Made by a program: the position numbers and the translations under genes
Notes under the pieces: generated by a model
The model's database searches: none
What the model saw: only the letters and a program-made list of their open reading frames with translations
Told to the model about the DNA's origin: nothing
NCBI RefSeq assembly: GCF_029893805.1
Contig: NZ_JARXYP010000002.1
Coordinates: forward strand, 1,736,001-1,800,000
DNA from: Streptomyces sp. SAI-135
GTDB lineage: Bacteria > Actinomycetota > Actinomycetes > Streptomycetales > Streptomycetaceae
Direction of reading: 5' to 3'
DNA length: 64,000 nucleotides
Shown: positions 51,581 to 60,860 of the stretch, in pieces
Layout: every line of letters starts with the position of its first letter
Position numbering within the stretch: the first letter of the stretch is position 1

Positions 51581-52917
51581 CGGGCGGCCTCCATGACGTT
51601 GACCGCGGGGACCGTGCGGACCAGGCGGACCCGCTCTGCGCGGTAGTGCCCGACCTGGCGCACGGTGAGCCGCCAGCCGGGCAGCTCGGCGCGGTCGCCG
51701 ACGGCGGGGATACGGCCGAGCAGGTCGGCGACCAGTCCGGCGACGGTCTCGTACGGCCCCTCGGGCACGTCGAGGCCGATGCGCTGGAGGATGTCGACCC
51801 GGCAGCTGCCGTCGGCGTCCCAGGCGAGGCGGCCGTCCTCGGGCGGGGCCGCGGCCAGTTCGGGGGTCTCCTTGGTCACGTCGTCGTGCTCGTCGCGGAC
51901 CTCGCCGACGATCTCCTCGACGATGTCCTCCAGGGTGACCACGCCGGCCGTGCCGCCGTACTCGTCGACGACGACGGCGATGGGCTGCTCGCTGCGCAGC
52001 CGGGCCAGCAGGGGCTGGACCGGGAGCGTCTCGGGCACCAGCAGCGCCGGGCGGGCGATGCGGCCGACGGGGGTGCGCAGCCGGTCCTGGACCGGGACGG
52101 CCAGGGCGTCCTTGAGGTGGACCATGCCGACGATCTCGTCGATCTTCTCCCGGTACACGGGGAAGCGGGACAGACCGGTGGCGCGGGTGAGGTTGACGAC
52201 GTCCTCGGCGGTGGCCGAGGCCTGGAGCGAGCTGACCTTCACGCGCGGGGTCATGACGTGCTGCGCGGTGAGCTCGGCGAGGGACAGGGTGCGGACGAAG
52301 AGGTCCGCGGTGTCCTGTTCCAGGGTGCCGGCCTGGGCCGAGTGGCGGGCCAGGGAGACCAGCTCGCCGGGGGTCCGGGCGGAGGCCAGCTCCTCGGCGG
52401 GCTCGATGCCGAGGGCGCGCACCAGGCGGTTGGCGACGGCGTTCAGGGCGGCGATCACCGGCCGGAACAGGCGGGCGAAGGCGTGCTGGGGGCCCGCGAC
52501 GAAGCGGGCGACCTGCATCGGCTTGGAGACCGCCCAGTTCTTGGGCACGAGCTCGCCGATCACCATCTGCACGGCCGAGGCCAGCAGCATGCCGACGACG
52601 ACGGCCACACCGGAGACCGCGCCCTCGGGGACGCCGACGGCCGTGAACGGGCCGTGCAGCAGCTCCGCGAGCGCCGGTTCGGCGAGCATGCCGACGACGA
52701 GGGAGGTGATGGTGATGCCGAGCTGGGTGCCGGAGAGCTGGAACGACAGCTCCTTCAGCGACTCGGCGACCCTGCGGGCCCGACGGTCGCCTTCCGCGGC
52801 GGCCTTCTCGGCGTCCGTGGCCTCGACGGTGACGAGGCCGAACTCGGCCGCCACGAAGAAGCCGTTGGCGAGAATCAGCAGGAACGCCGCTCCCAGGAGC
52901 AGCAGGGGGATGGTCAT
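51577..52917 (-). CDS. CNNM/CorC-like membrane protein (first paralogue)
   Basis: A 446-residue protein with a DUF21 membrane domain (ANGFFVAAEFGLVTVEATDA, VIGELVPKNWAVSKPMQVAR). A pair of CBS domains contains the conserved VVDEYGGTAGVVTLEDIVEE, and a C-terminal CorC_HlyC domain follows (RVDILQRIGLDVPEGPYETV). It is complete. It is the first gene of a two-gene unit overlapping by ATGA, which suggests a heteromer with the next gene. Confidence 0.92.
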   Translation of the reverse strand: MTIPLLLLGAAFLLILANGFFVAAEFGLVTVEATDAEKAAAEGDRRARRVAESLKELSFQLSGTQLGITITSLVVGMLAEPALAELLHGPFTAVGVPEGAVSGVAVVVGMLLASAVQMVIGELVPKNWAVSKPMQVARFVAGPQHAFARLFRPVIAALNAVANRLVRALGIEPAEELASARTPGELVSLARHSAQAGTLEQDTADLFVRTLSLAELTAQHVMTPRVKVSSLQASATAEDVVNLTRATGLSRFPVYREKIDEIVGMVHLKDALAVPVQDRLRTPVGRIARPALLVPETLPVQPLLARLRSEQPIAVVVDEYGGTAGVVTLEDIVEEIVGEVRDEHDDVTKETPELAAAPPEDGRLAWDADGSCRVDILQRIGLDVPEGPYETVAGLVADLLGRIPAVGDRAELPGWRLTVRQVGHYRAERVRLVRTVPAVNVMEAAR

Positions 52918-53029
52918 GCCGCCGCCTCGATGTCTCGCTGGACATCTCGGGAGGGGGCGGCGCAGGTACTACAGGACGATCCGTCCATCGCTGGAGGGAG
53001 TCACTCCTCGGGTAGCAGGAACAACGAGA

Positions 53030-53058
53030 GGCGGAGGCGCAAGGAAAACGCCTCCGCC
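53030..53058. terminator. Terminator of the rib-his operon
   Basis: Perfect 10-bp stem GGCGGAGGCG (53030-53039) / CGCCTCCGCC (53049-53058). On the minus strand it follows the PH-domain gene by 50 bp. Confidence 0.8.
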
Positions 53059-53108
53059 AACAGATTAATCAAGACAAGGCCGACTGCGGCAGGGTGGAAA
53101 CCCCTGAG

Positions 53109-53567
53109 TCAGCCCTGATCTTCGTCGGAGCGGGCTGTGGAGCGGGCCTCGGCGAGTGCCCGCAGGGCCTTCGCGTCGGCGATGGCCTGCTGCTTCGCGA
53201 TGCCCGGCTGGATACCGAGGGCGGGCAGGCTGGTGCCGTCGCTGAGGTTGAGGAAGACCCACGGGTCGCCCGGGCGGAGGTTCACCTGGATGATCTCGGC
53301 CCATTCGAGGTGCCGCCGGCCGGCGATGTTCTGGACGGTGACGCCGGACTCGTCGGCGACGACCTTCACCCTCGCCAGCAGGAACAGCACACCGGCGAGC
53401 AGGGCGGCGGTGAGGATGAAGCTCAGGCGCTCACCGGGGCCGAGCTGCTCCAGCAGGAGCGCGATCACCGTGATCGTCACGAAGATCGCGACGCCCGCGC
53501 CGATCAGCACGGCACGGGTGCGGCCCGGCCGGAAGGTGACGGGGAGGGTGGGGGGTTCGGAGGACAT
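53109..53567 (-). CDS. PH-domain membrane protein
   Basis: A 152-residue protein with two adjacent hydrophobic helices (TRAVLIGAGVAIFVTITVIA and the SFILTAALLAGVLFLLARV region). A bacterial PH-type domain follows (ADESGVTVQNIAGRRHLEWA, VNLRPGDPWVFLNLSDGTSL). Function unknown. It starts 14 bp behind the hisG stop at ATG 53567 (a GTG at 53585 overlapping the hisG stop is possible), so it is the last gene of the rib-his operon. Confidence 0.85.
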   Translation of the reverse strand: MSSEPPTLPVTFRPGRTRAVLIGAGVAIFVTITVIALLLEQLGPGERLSFILTAALLAGVLFLLARVKVVADESGVTVQNIAGRRHLEWAEIIQVNLRPGDPWVFLNLSDGTSLPALGIQPGIAKQQAIADAKALRALAEARSTARSDEDQG

Positions 53568-53581
53568 CTGCGGTACTTCCC

Positions 53582-54439
53582 TCACAGACGGCAGGCGTGG
53601 ATGGCCGTCGTCAGGATGGCCCGCGCGCCGATGTCGTACAGGTCGTCCATGATCCGCTGCGCCTCCTTGGCGGGGACCATCGCGCGGACGGCGACCCAGC
53701 CCTCGTTGTGCAGCGGGGAGACGGTCGGGGACTCCAGGCCGGGGGTGAGCGCGACGGCCTTCTCGAGCTGCTCGACGCGGCAGTCGTAGTCCATCATCAC
53801 GTACGTCCGTGCCACCAGGACGCCCTGGAGGCGCCGCAGGAACTGCTGGACCTTCGACTCCGCGGCCTCGTCCTCGTCGGCGCCGGTGCGGCGGATGACG
53901 ACGGCCTCGGACTTCATGATGGGCTCGCCGAAGACCTCCAGGCCCGCGTTGCGCAGGCTGGTGCCGGTCTCGACGACGTCCGCGATGACCTCGGCGACCC
54001 CGAGCTCGATGGCGGTCTCGACCGCGCCGTCGAGGTGGACGACGGCGGCGTCGATGCCGTTGTCGGCGAGGTGCCCGGCGACGATCCCCTCGTAGGAGGT
54101 GGCGACCGTCTTGCCCTTCAGGTCCTCGACGCCGTTCGCGGTGCCCGGCTTGGACGCGAAGCGGAACGTGGAGCGGGCGAAGCCGAGCGGCAGGATCTCC
54201 TCGGCGTCGGCGCCGGAGTCGATCAGCAGGTCACGGCCGGTGATGCCGATGTCGAGCTGGCCGGAGGAGACGTAGATCGCGATGTCCCGGGGGCGGAGGT
54301 AGAAGAACTCCACGTCGTTGACCGGGTCGACGATGCGCAGTTCCTTGGACTCGCGGCGCTGCTGGTAGCCGGCCTCATGCAGCATGTCCGCCGCAGGTCC
54401 TGACAGGGAACCCTTGTTGGGGACGGCGATGCGCAGCAT
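53582..54439 (-). CDS. hisG: ATP phosphoribosyltransferase (long form)
   Basis: A 285-residue HisG that joins ATP and PRPP, the first and feedback-controlled step of histidine synthesis. Family segments are MLRIAVPNKGSLSGPA, DIGITGRDLLIDSG, EVIADVVETGTSLRNAGLEV and the PRPP-site region. The C-terminal regulatory domain (HisG-C, about 210-285) is present, so this is the hexameric, histidine-inhibited form. It follows hisE by 44 bp. Confidence 0.96.
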   Translation of the reverse strand: MLRIAVPNKGSLSGPAADMLHEAGYQQRRESKELRIVDPVNDVEFFYLRPRDIAIYVSSGQLDIGITGRDLLIDSGADAEEILPLGFARSTFRFASKPGTANGVEDLKGKTVATSYEGIVAGHLADNGIDAAVVHLDGAVETAIELGVAEVIADVVETGTSLRNAGLEVFGEPIMKSEAVVIRRTGADEDEAAESKVQQFLRRLQGVLVARTYVMMDYDCRVEQLEKAVALTPGLESPTVSPLHNEGWVAVRAMVPAKEAQRIMDDLYDIGARAILTTAIHACRL

Positions 54440-54483
54440 GAGGTCGGCTTCCTTTGCTCTGAGGGGTTGTTGCGGCGGGTGGC

Positions 54484-54756
54484 TTACAGGTGGGCGTAGA
54501 CGTCGTCGAGGGAGATCCCGCGCGCGACCATCATCACCTGGACGTGGTAGAGCAGCTGCGAGATCTCCTCGGCGGCCGCCTCCTTGCCCTCGTACTCGGC
54601 GGCCATCCAGACCTCGGCGGCCTCTTCGACGACCTTCTTGCCGATGGCATGGACGCCCTTGCCGACCAGCTCTGCGGTGCGGGAAGTGGCGGGATCGCCG
54701 TTGGCGGCCTTGTGCTGGAGCTCGGTGAAGAGCTCCTCGAACGTCTTATTGGACAT
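54484..54756 (-). CDS. hisE: Phosphoribosyl-ATP pyrophosphohydrolase
   Basis: A 90-residue MazG-like HisE, catalysing the second step of histidine synthesis. The four-helix metal-binding pattern is [20 protein letters not shown] ... [17 protein letters not shown] 54756 gives the typical [10 protein letters not shown] start; a GTG 54768 is possible. It is stand-alone (not fused to HisI), as usual in actinobacteria. Confidence 0.96.
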   Translation of the reverse strand: MSNKTFEELFTELQHKAANGDPATSRTAELVGKGVHAIGKKVVEEAAEVWMAAEYEGKEAAAEEISQLLYHVQVMMVARGISLDDVYAHL

Positions 54757-54790
54757 GGTGGCGCCCACTTTACGCGTAAGCCCGCACCAC

Positions 54791-55276
54791 CTAGTGCCAT
54801 GGTTCGGATACTGAGCGGAGGGTGGCCGCCGTGGCCACCGCGGCGGTCACCGCCTCGTGTCCCTTGTCCTCGTTCGAGCCCTCCAGGCCGGCCCGGTCCA
54901 GGGCCTGTTCCTCGGTGTCGCAGGTCAGCACGCCCATGCCGACGGGGACGCCGGTCTCGACGGAGACCTGGGTGAGGCCCTGGGTGACGCCCTGGCACAC
55001 GTACTCGAAGTGCGGGGTGCCGCCGCGGATGACGACACCGAGGGCGACGATCGCGTCGTAGCCGCGGCCCGCGAGGACCTTGGCGACGACCGGGAGTTCC
55101 CAGCTGCCGGGGACCCTGAGGAGGGTCGGCTCGTCGATGCCCAGGTCGTGCAGGGCCCGCAGGGCGCCGTCGACCAGTCCGTCCATCACCTTCTCGTGCC
55201 ACTGCGCCGCGATGACGGCGACCCTGAGGTCGCCCACGTTGCGTACGGACAGCTCCGGTGCACCCTTGCCGCTCAC
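54791..55276 (-). CDS. ribH: 6,7-dimethyl-8-ribityllumazine synthase
   Basis: A 161-residue lumazine synthase. It condenses the pyrimidinedione and dihydroxybutanone phosphate. Visible are [47 protein letters not shown] and [16 protein letters not shown]. It lies 24 bp behind ribBA and 34 bp before hisE, in the FMN-riboswitch operon. Confidence 0.96.
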   Translation of the reverse strand: MSGKGAPELSVRNVGDLRVAVIAAQWHEKVMDGLVDGALRALHDLGIDEPTLLRVPGSWELPVVAKVLAGRGYDAIVALGVVIRGGTPHFEYVCQGVTQGLTQVSVETGVPVGMGVLTCDTEEQALDRAGLEGSNEDKGHEAVTAAVATAATLRSVSEPWH

Positions 55277-55300
55277 GTTCTCGAACTCTCCTCGAAGTGC

Positions 55301-56590
55301 TTACTGGTTGCTGCAGGTGGACACCGGGGTGGTGTCCAGCCAGGGAAGGTCGTGGCCCATCCGGTCCCGCTTGGTGCGCAGGTACCGGAGGTTGTGCTCG
55401 CCCGCCTGGACGGGCATCGGCTCCCGGCCTGTGACCTTGAGGCCGTGCCGCAGGAGGGCGTCGGACTTGTCCGGGTTGTTGGTCATCAGACGCAGGCTGC
55501 GCACGCCGAGGTCCTCCAGGATCTGCGCGCCCGCCCCGTAGTCCCGGGCGTCGGCGGGCAGGCCGAGCTCCAGGTTGGCGTCGAGGGTGTCGTGGCCCTG
55601 CTCCTGGAGTTCGTAGGCCCGGAGCTTGGACAGCAGGCCGATGCCGCGCCCCTCGTGGCCGCGCAGGTAGACCACCACTCCCCTGCCCTCGGCCTGGATG
55701 CGTTCCAGGGAGGCGTCGAGCTGGGGGCCGCAGTCGCAGCGCAGGGAGCCGAAGACGTCGCCGGTGAGGCACTCGGAGTGGACGCGGACCAGGACGTCCT
55801 CGCCGTCGCCGATCTCGCCGTGGACGAGGGCGACGTGCTCGACGCCGTCGACGGTGGAGCGGTAGCCGTACGCGGTGAAGGTGCCGTGGGCGGTGGGCAG
55901 CCGGGTCTGGGCCTCGCGGCGGACCGTGGGCTCGCTGCTGCGGCGGTAGGCGATCAGGTCCTCGATGGAGATGATCGTCAGGCCGTGCTTGCGGGCGAAG
56001 GGGATCAGCTCGGGGAGGCGGAGCATCCGGCCGTCCTCGCCCGCGATCTCCACGATCGCGCCCGCCGGGCGCAGTCCCGCGAGGCGGGCGAGGTCGACGG
56101 CGGCCTCGGTGTGGCCGTTGCGGGTGAGGACGCCTCCGTCCTTGGCGCGCAGCGGGAAGATGTGGCCGGGGCGGACGAAGTCGGTGGGCTCGGCGTCACC
56201 GCTCGCGAGGAGCTGAAGCGTGGTCGCGCGGTCGGACGCCGAGATCCCGGTGGTCACCCCGTGAGCGCCCGAGGCGTCCACGGAGACGGTGAACGCGGTC
56301 TTCATCGACTCGGTGTTGTCGTCGACCATCTGCGGGAGCTTGAGCCGTTCGAGTTCGTCGCCCTCCATGGGGGCGCAGATCAGGCCACGGCACTCGCTCA
56401 TCATGAAGGCGACGATCTCGGGGGTGATCTTCTCGGCGGCGACGACCAGGTCGCCCTCGTTCTCGCGGTCCTCGTCGTCGACGACCACGATGGGGCGGCC
56501 GGCCGCGATGTCGGCGATGGCCTGCTCGACGGGGTCCAGCGCGAAGTCCTCGAACCCGTCGGTGCTGTACAAGATGGGTGCGGCAGTCAT
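55301..56590 (-). CDS. ribBA: DHBP synthase / GTP cyclohydrolase II
   Basis: A 429-residue bifunctional enzyme. The N-terminal 3,4-dihydroxy-2-butanone 4-phosphate synthase domain (about 15-215) shows [14 protein letters not shown] and RPGHIFPL. The GTP cyclohydrolase II domain (about 220-420) has zinc-binding [20 protein letters not shown] and [18 protein letters not shown]. Both riboflavin precursors arise here. ATG 56590 overlaps the pnuX-like stop by ATGA. Confidence 0.96.
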   Translation of the reverse strand: MTAAPILYSTDGFEDFALDPVEQAIADIAAGRPIVVVDDEDRENEGDLVVAAEKITPEIVAFMMSECRGLICAPMEGDELERLKLPQMVDDNTESMKTAFTVSVDASGAHGVTTGISASDRATTLQLLASGDAEPTDFVRPGHIFPLRAKDGGVLTRNGHTEAAVDLARLAGLRPAGAIVEIAGEDGRMLRLPELIPFARKHGLTIISIEDLIAYRRSSEPTVRREAQTRLPTAHGTFTAYGYRSTVDGVEHVALVHGEIGDGEDVLVRVHSECLTGDVFGSLRCDCGPQLDASLERIQAEGRGVVVYLRGHEGRGIGLLSKLRAYELQEQGHDTLDANLELGLPADARDYGAGAQILEDLGVRSLRLMTNNPDKSDALLRHGLKVTGREPMPVQAGEHNLRYLRTKRDRMGHDLPWLDTTPVSTCSNQ

Positions 56591-57228
56591 GCCGGCGCTC
56601 CTTCCATGACGGGCCGCGCGGACTTCCGCGAGCGCAGCCACCAGTCGCGCATGCCCCACAGGACGAGCGCGCCGTAGATGACGTAGACGAAGCCGGAGAA
56701 GGCGTAGCCGTTGGCGAAGTTCAGCGGGACGCCGACGAGGTCGACGAGGAGCCAGGCGAACCAGAACTCGACCATGCCGCGGGCCTGGGCGTACATGGCG
56801 ACGACGGTGCCGACGAAGATGTAGGCGTCCGGCCAGGGGTCCCAGGACAGGCTGGGGTAGGCCTTGAAGAGCAGGGCGACGGCGACGGTGCCGACCGCGG
56901 CGGCGCCGACCAGGGCACCGCGCTCGCGCCAGGTGGCGAAGCGGGGCGCGATGTGCCCGTCGCCCGACTGCCCCTTGTTGCGGTTCCACTGCCACCAGCC
57001 GTACAGCGCGACGACCATCACGACGGCCTGCTTTCCGGCGCTGCCGGTGAGGTGGCCGTAGAAGGCGCCGAAGAGGATGAGGCCGGAGGCGAACTGCACC
57101 GGCCAGCTCCACAGGTTGCGCCGCCAGCCGAGGGCGAGGGCTATGAGGCCCAGGATGTTGCCGATCATGTCGGACCAGAGGATGTGCTGGCCGAACAGGG
57201 TGAAGGCCTCGGTGTTGAGGGAGTTCAC
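56587..57228 (-). CDS. PnuC-family transporter, likely riboflavin (PnuX-type)
   Basis: A 213-residue PnuC-fold transporter with about seven membrane helices and a Trp-rich character ([23 protein letters not shown]). PnuC imports nicotinamide riboside. The paralogue PnuX is a riboflavin importer and is often found under an FMN riboswitch. Its place between ribE and ribBA, with GTGA and ATGA overlaps on both sides, argues for riboflavin. Substrate is inference; GTG 57228. Confidence 0.88.
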   Translation of the reverse strand: MNSLNTEAFTLFGQHILWSDMIGNILGLIALALGWRRNLWSWPVQFASGLILFGAFYGHLTGSAGKQAVVMVVALYGWWQWNRNKGQSGDGHIAPRFATWRERGALVGAAAVGTVAVALLFKAYPSLSWDPWPDAYIFVGTVVAMYAQARGMVEFWFAWLLVDLVGVPLNFANGYAFSGFVYVIYGALVLWGMRDWWLRSRKSARPVMEGAPA

Positions 57229-57830
57229 TTTCCCGCCCCCTGACTGCTCGCGAGCAGGCGCTCGACGTACTTGGCGACGACGTCCACCTCGAGGTTGACC
57301 GGGGCGCCGGGCTGCTTGAGGCCGAGCGTGGTCAGGGCGAGGGTGGTGGGGATCAGGCTGACCGTGAAGTAGTCGGGACCCGCGTCCACGACGGTGAGGC
57401 TGATGCCGTCGACCGTGATGGAGCCCTTCTCCACGACATAGCGGGAGAGGTCCGCGGGCAGCGAGATCTTGATGATCTCCCAGTGCTCGGAGGGCTTGCG
57501 CTCCAGGACCTCGCCGGTGCCGTCCACGTGCCCCTGCACGATGTGCCCGCCGAGACGCGCGCCTACGGCGGTGGGGCGCTCCAGGTTGACGCGGGAGCCG
57601 ACGCCCAGGGCGCCGAGGCTGGAGCGGTCGAGGGTCTCGGCCATGACGTCGGCGGTGAACTCGTCGCCCTCGTGGTCGACGACGGTGAGGCAGACGCCGT
57701 TGACGGCGATGGAGTCCCCGTGCTTCGCACCTTCGGTGACGACGGGGCCGCGCAGTCGGAAGCGACAGGCGTCGCCGAGGTTCTCGACGGCGGTGATCTC
57801 GCCCAGCTCTTCGACGATTCCGGTGAACAC
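57225..57830 (-). CDS. ribE: Riboflavin synthase alpha chain
   Basis: A 201-residue protein of two homologous lumazine-binding barrels. [12 protein letters not shown] opens the first, with [26 protein letters not shown] and [12 protein letters not shown] mark the second. It dismutates two lumazines into riboflavin. First gene of the operon, 149 bp behind the FMN riboswitch. Its stop overlaps the pnuX-like start. Confidence 0.96.
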   Translation of the reverse strand: MFTGIVEELGEITAVENLGDACRFRLRGPVVTEGAKHGDSIAVNGVCLTVVDHEGDEFTADVMAETLDRSSLGALGVGSRVNLERPTAVGARLGGHIVQGHVDGTGEVLERKPSEHWEIIKISLPADLSRYVVEKGSITVDGISLTVVDAGPDYFTVSLIPTTLALTTLGLKQPGAPVNLEVDVVAKYVERLLASSQGAGK

Positions 57831-57979
57831 TTCCCGGGTCCTCCCTGCCTCATTCGGGCACGGACTCCGGGGCTGTCGATGACGACAGAAAGGACGAGCG
57901 ACACACCGGGGGCGACGCCGGACGCACTCGTCCCGCAGGACGAACGGATACGGCGGCGCGCACGAATGCCCGCCCGCCG

Positions 57980-58105
57980 CGCACTGCCTCCCATCCGGAC
58001 TTTAACCGTCGGTCCAGGAATTTCACCTGGTCAACCGGCCGCTGGAAGCGGTCGGGTCGCGGACTGTAACCGCCGGTTCGGAATTTCACCGACCCCGGAG
58101 TGCGC
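57980..58105 (-). promoter_or_regulatory. FMN riboswitch (RFN element)
   Basis: The minus strand has the RFN pattern in order: GGGGTCGGTGAAATTCCG, then CGGCGGTTACAGTCCGCGAC, a variable stem, CCAGGTGAAATTCC, GACGGTTAAAGTCCGGATGG and GAGGCAGTGCG. It controls the ribE-pnuX-ribBA-ribH-(hisE-hisG) transcript in response to FMN. Confidence 0.96.
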
Positions 58106-58238
58106 TGCTTCTGGTACAGAGCCAGTCTGCCACGCCTGATCGACGTCCATACAGGCGAAGAGTGTGGGGTGGCTCACAGGCGGTGTCGATGGACTTGTGC
58201 GGCGGTCCGGAATCCCAACCGGCCGGTGGCGCATATCC

Positions 58239-58268
58239 ATTGACGAAATGGTCTAGTCCTTTTTAGGG
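58239..58268 (+). promoter_or_regulatory. Orphan chitinase-type promoter with DasR-like site
   Basis: TTGACG (58239-58244) and TAGGGT (58263-58268) flank TGGTCTAGTCCT. It has the same arrangement and core as the promoter of the GH18 gene at 43.5 kb. No plus-strand gene follows for more than 1.3 kb. Confidence 0.75.
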
Positions 58269-58362
58269 TCGCCGTGCGTGGACACCCGCACAGACGGGCC
58301 CGGCGGCGGTGACGACGGCCCTTGCCCGCCGCCGGGTCTCCCCCCTCCGGCGCGGCCCGCCC

Positions 58363-59535
58363 TCAGTGCGGCGCGAACAACTCGTCCTGAGCCCTGTCCC
58401 TCGCGGTCAGCAGGGCTCCGCGCAGCACCGCCGCGCCCCCCAGGACACCGGCCCGTACCTCGGTCGGCAGCGGCGACATCCGGCGGACCCGGTGTTCGAC
58501 CCGGGCCGCGAGGTCGGCGCCGCCCGCCTCGCCCACCTCACCGCCGAGCACCACGCAACCTGGATCCAGGATCGCGGCGACGGAGGCTACTCCCACGGCG
58601 AGGCGGTCCGCGAGGGCGTCCAGAAACGCCGTCGAGGCGCGGGCCACCGCCTGCCTGACCAGCCCGGCGGCCACCGGCCCGTCCCCCTCGTCCCCGACCG
58701 CCGTGCCGTGCTCCGCCGCCAGCGCCGCGATCGCCGCGGAGCCCGCGAGGGAGTGGAAGCCTCCTTCGCAGTCGGTCGCCGACGGCAGGACGGCCGTGCC
58801 GGGAACCGGCAGGAATCCGATCTCTCCCGTGCCGCCCGACGCACCCCTGCGCAGGCTGCCGTCCAGGACGACCGCCGCGCCCGTGCCGTGGCCGAGCCAC
58901 AGCAGGACGAAGGTGTCCCGGTCCCGGGCGACCCCCTCCCGCTGTTCCGCCAGGGCCGCGAGGTTGGTCTCGTTCTCGACATGGACGCGTGTCTCGGGCA
59001 GCCGCTCCTGCAGGGCCAGCACCAGCCGCCGGTGCCAGGCGGGCAGGCCGCCGGAGTCGCGGAGTTCGCCGCTGGCCGGGTCGATCAGGCCGGGGGCGCC
59101 GATGCCGACGGTGTGCAGTTCGGACACCCCGGCCTCCTTCGCCGTCCGCTCGACCAGCGCGACGGCCTGCTCGACCGCGGGCCCGGTCCCGGTGTCCCCG
59201 CCGATGGGCACCGACGCCTCGGCCAGTACCCGTCCCAGCAGGTCGGAGACGAGGACGGAGACGCCCTCGGTACGGACGTCGAGGGCCGCGAGGTGGGCCC
59301 GGTGGGCGACGATGCCGTACAGCTTCGCGTTCGGGCCGCGGCGCTGCTCCCCCGACTCCCCGACCACGTCGATCAGTCCGGCGGCGGCGAGGCGCTCGAC
59401 GAGGTCGGCGACGGACGGCCGGGACAGACCGGTGAGCTGCTTCAACTGCCCTGCCGTCAGCGGGCCTTCCTGCTGGAGCAGGCGCAGGGCGAGCCGGTCG
59501 TTGATGGCCCGGGCGGTGCTCGGGGATGCGGGCAT
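58363..59535 (-). CDS. ROK-family regulator
   Basis: A 390-residue ROK protein. The N-terminal winged helix (about 10-75: GQLKQLTGLSRPSVADLVERL) is joined to a sugar-kinase-like domain. The zinc region is poorly kept, without the usual CxCGxxGC, while LWLGHGTGAAVVLDGSL remains. It is probably a sugar-sensing repressor. Divergent from an MFS gene, with a palindromic operator between. Ligand unknown. Confidence 0.92.
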   Translation of the reverse strand: MPASPSTARAINDRLALRLLQQEGPLTAGQLKQLTGLSRPSVADLVERLAAAGLIDVVGESGEQRRGPNAKLYGIVAHRAHLAALDVRTEGVSVLVSDLLGRVLAEASVPIGGDTGTGPAVEQAVALVERTAKEAGVSELHTVGIGAPGLIDPASGELRDSGGLPAWHRRLVLALQERLPETRVHVENETNLAALAEQREGVARDRDTFVLLWLGHGTGAAVVLDGSLRRGASGGTGEIGFLPVPGTAVLPSATDCEGGFHSLAGSAAIAALAAEHGTAVGDEGDGPVAAGLVRQAVARASTAFLDALADRLAVGVASVAAILDPGCVVLGGEVGEAGGADLAARVEHRVRRMSPLPTEVRAGVLGGAAVLRGALLTARDRAQDELFAPH

Positions 59536-59577
59536 GCCGGGAATCCTCTCAGATCGGCAGTGCCGGATACGCGCTAT

Positions 59578-59600
59578 CTATCAGGCAGGGTTCCTGATAG
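59578..59600. promoter_or_regulatory. Candidate ROK operator
   Basis: Perfect 8-bp arms CTATCAGG (59578-59585) and CCTGATAG (59593-59600) with a 7-bp spacer, between the divergent ROK and MFS genes. Confidence 0.75.
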
Positions 59601-59648
59601 TTTACGGCGGCGACAAGGTGCTGACGCGGAACCGGGAGGGGCCCGAGG

Positions 59649-60860
59649 ATGAGCGATGTGGTGCACGCGCCGGCAGAGGTGCGGCGGGCCCGGTACGCCG
59701 TGGCCGCCGTGTTCGCCGTGCACGGGGCCGTGACCGGCTCGTTCGCGACACGGGTGCCGTGGATCCAGGACCACTCCTCGGTGAGCGCCGGGCAGTTGGG
59801 CCTCGCTCTCGCCTTCCCCGCACTCGGCGCGTCCCTGGCCATGCCGCTGGCGGGCCGTGTCAGCCACCGCTTCGGCGCCCGCAACGCCCTGCGCGGTCTG
59901 ATCACCCTGTGGACGCTGGCCCTGGTGCTGCCCTCCCTCGCCCCGAACCTCCTCACGCTCTGCCTCGCCCTCTTCGTCTACGGCGCCACGGCCGGCATGG
60001 CGGACGTGGCCATGAACGCGCTCGGCGTGGAGATCGAGAACCGCCTGGGCCGCTCGATCATGTCCGGGCTGCACGGCATGTGGAGCGCGGGTGCCCTGAT
60101 CGGCTCGGCCGCCGGCACGCTCGCCGCGCACCTGGGTTCGGACGCCCGCCTGCACCACGCTCTGGCGTCGGCCGCGCTCACCCTGCTCGGCCTGCTGTGC
60201 TGCCGGTGGGTGCTGGACCTCCAGCCCGCCGAGGACGAGGAACCGCCGCCCCGGTTCGCGCTGCCCCCGAAGTCGGCGCTGCTCATCGGCGCGGTCGGCT
60301 TCTGCGCGGTGTTCGCGGAGGGCGCGAGCCTGGACTGGTCGGCGGTGTACCTGCGGGACCAGCTGGAGACCTCGGCCGGGCTCGCGGCCGCGTGCACCAC
60401 CGGCTTCACGTTCACCATGGCGGTCGCGCGGCTGGTCGGCGACCGGGTCGTGGACCGGTTCGGTTCGGTGCGCACGGTGCGGGCGAGCGGGGCCCTGGCC
60501 GTGCTCGGCGGGCTGCTCATCGTCGTCGCGGACCATCCGGCCGTGGCGATGGGCGGGTTCGCGCTGATGGGTCTCGGGATCGCGGTGGTCGTGCCGCTGT
60601 GCTTCGCAGCGGCGGGCCGCAGCGGTTCCAACCCCAGTCTGGCGATCGCCGGAGTCGCCACGATCACCTACACCTCGGGGCTGATCGCCCCGAGCGCGAT
60701 CGGCACGCTGGCCCAGGCGACCAGCCTGATGGTGTCGTTCGCGCTGGTGACCGTGCTGGCCTGCGGGATCATGGCCTTCGCGGGTGTGCTGCGGGCCGGC
60801 GACCGGGACCGCCCGAAGATCAGCCCTGCGGCCGCAGCAGTTCCCGACCGGCGGCCCTGA
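59649..60860 (+). CDS. MFS transporter paired with ROK regulator
   Basis: A 403-residue permease with 12 helices, opening with AAVFAVHGAVTGSFATRVPW. The signature loop is PLAGRVSHRFGARNAL, and GAVGFCAVFAEGASLDWSAV marks helix 7. It resembles the YfaV/FucP-like or efflux branch; substrate not evident. The divergent ROK regulator suggests a sugar or related compound. ATG 59649. Its end overlaps the thioesterase by 41 bp (convergent). Confidence 0.9.
   Translation: MSDVVHAPAEVRRARYAVAAVFAVHGAVTGSFATRVPWIQDHSSVSAGQLGLALAFPALGASLAMPLAGRVSHRFGARNALRGLITLWTLALVLPSLAPNLLTLCLALFVYGATAGMADVAMNALGVEIENRLGRSIMSGLHGMWSAGALIGSAAGTLAAHLGSDARLHHALASAALTLLGLLCCRWVLDLQPAEDEEPPPRFALPPKSALLIGAVGFCAVFAEGASLDWSAVYLRDQLETSAGLAAACTTGFTFTMAVARLVGDRVVDRFGSVRTVRASGALAVLGGLLIVVADHPAVAMGGFALMGLGIAVVVPLCFAAAGRSGSNPSLAIAGVATITYTSGLIAPSAIGTLAQATSLMVSFALVTVLACGIMAFAGVLRAGDRDRPKISPAAAAVPDRRP

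Noticed and set aside
58278..58658. Plus-strand ORF behind the orphan chitinase promoter
   Set aside because: Pro/Arg-rich shadow of the ROK gene with no signal peptide or GH motif, so not a remnant chitinase.
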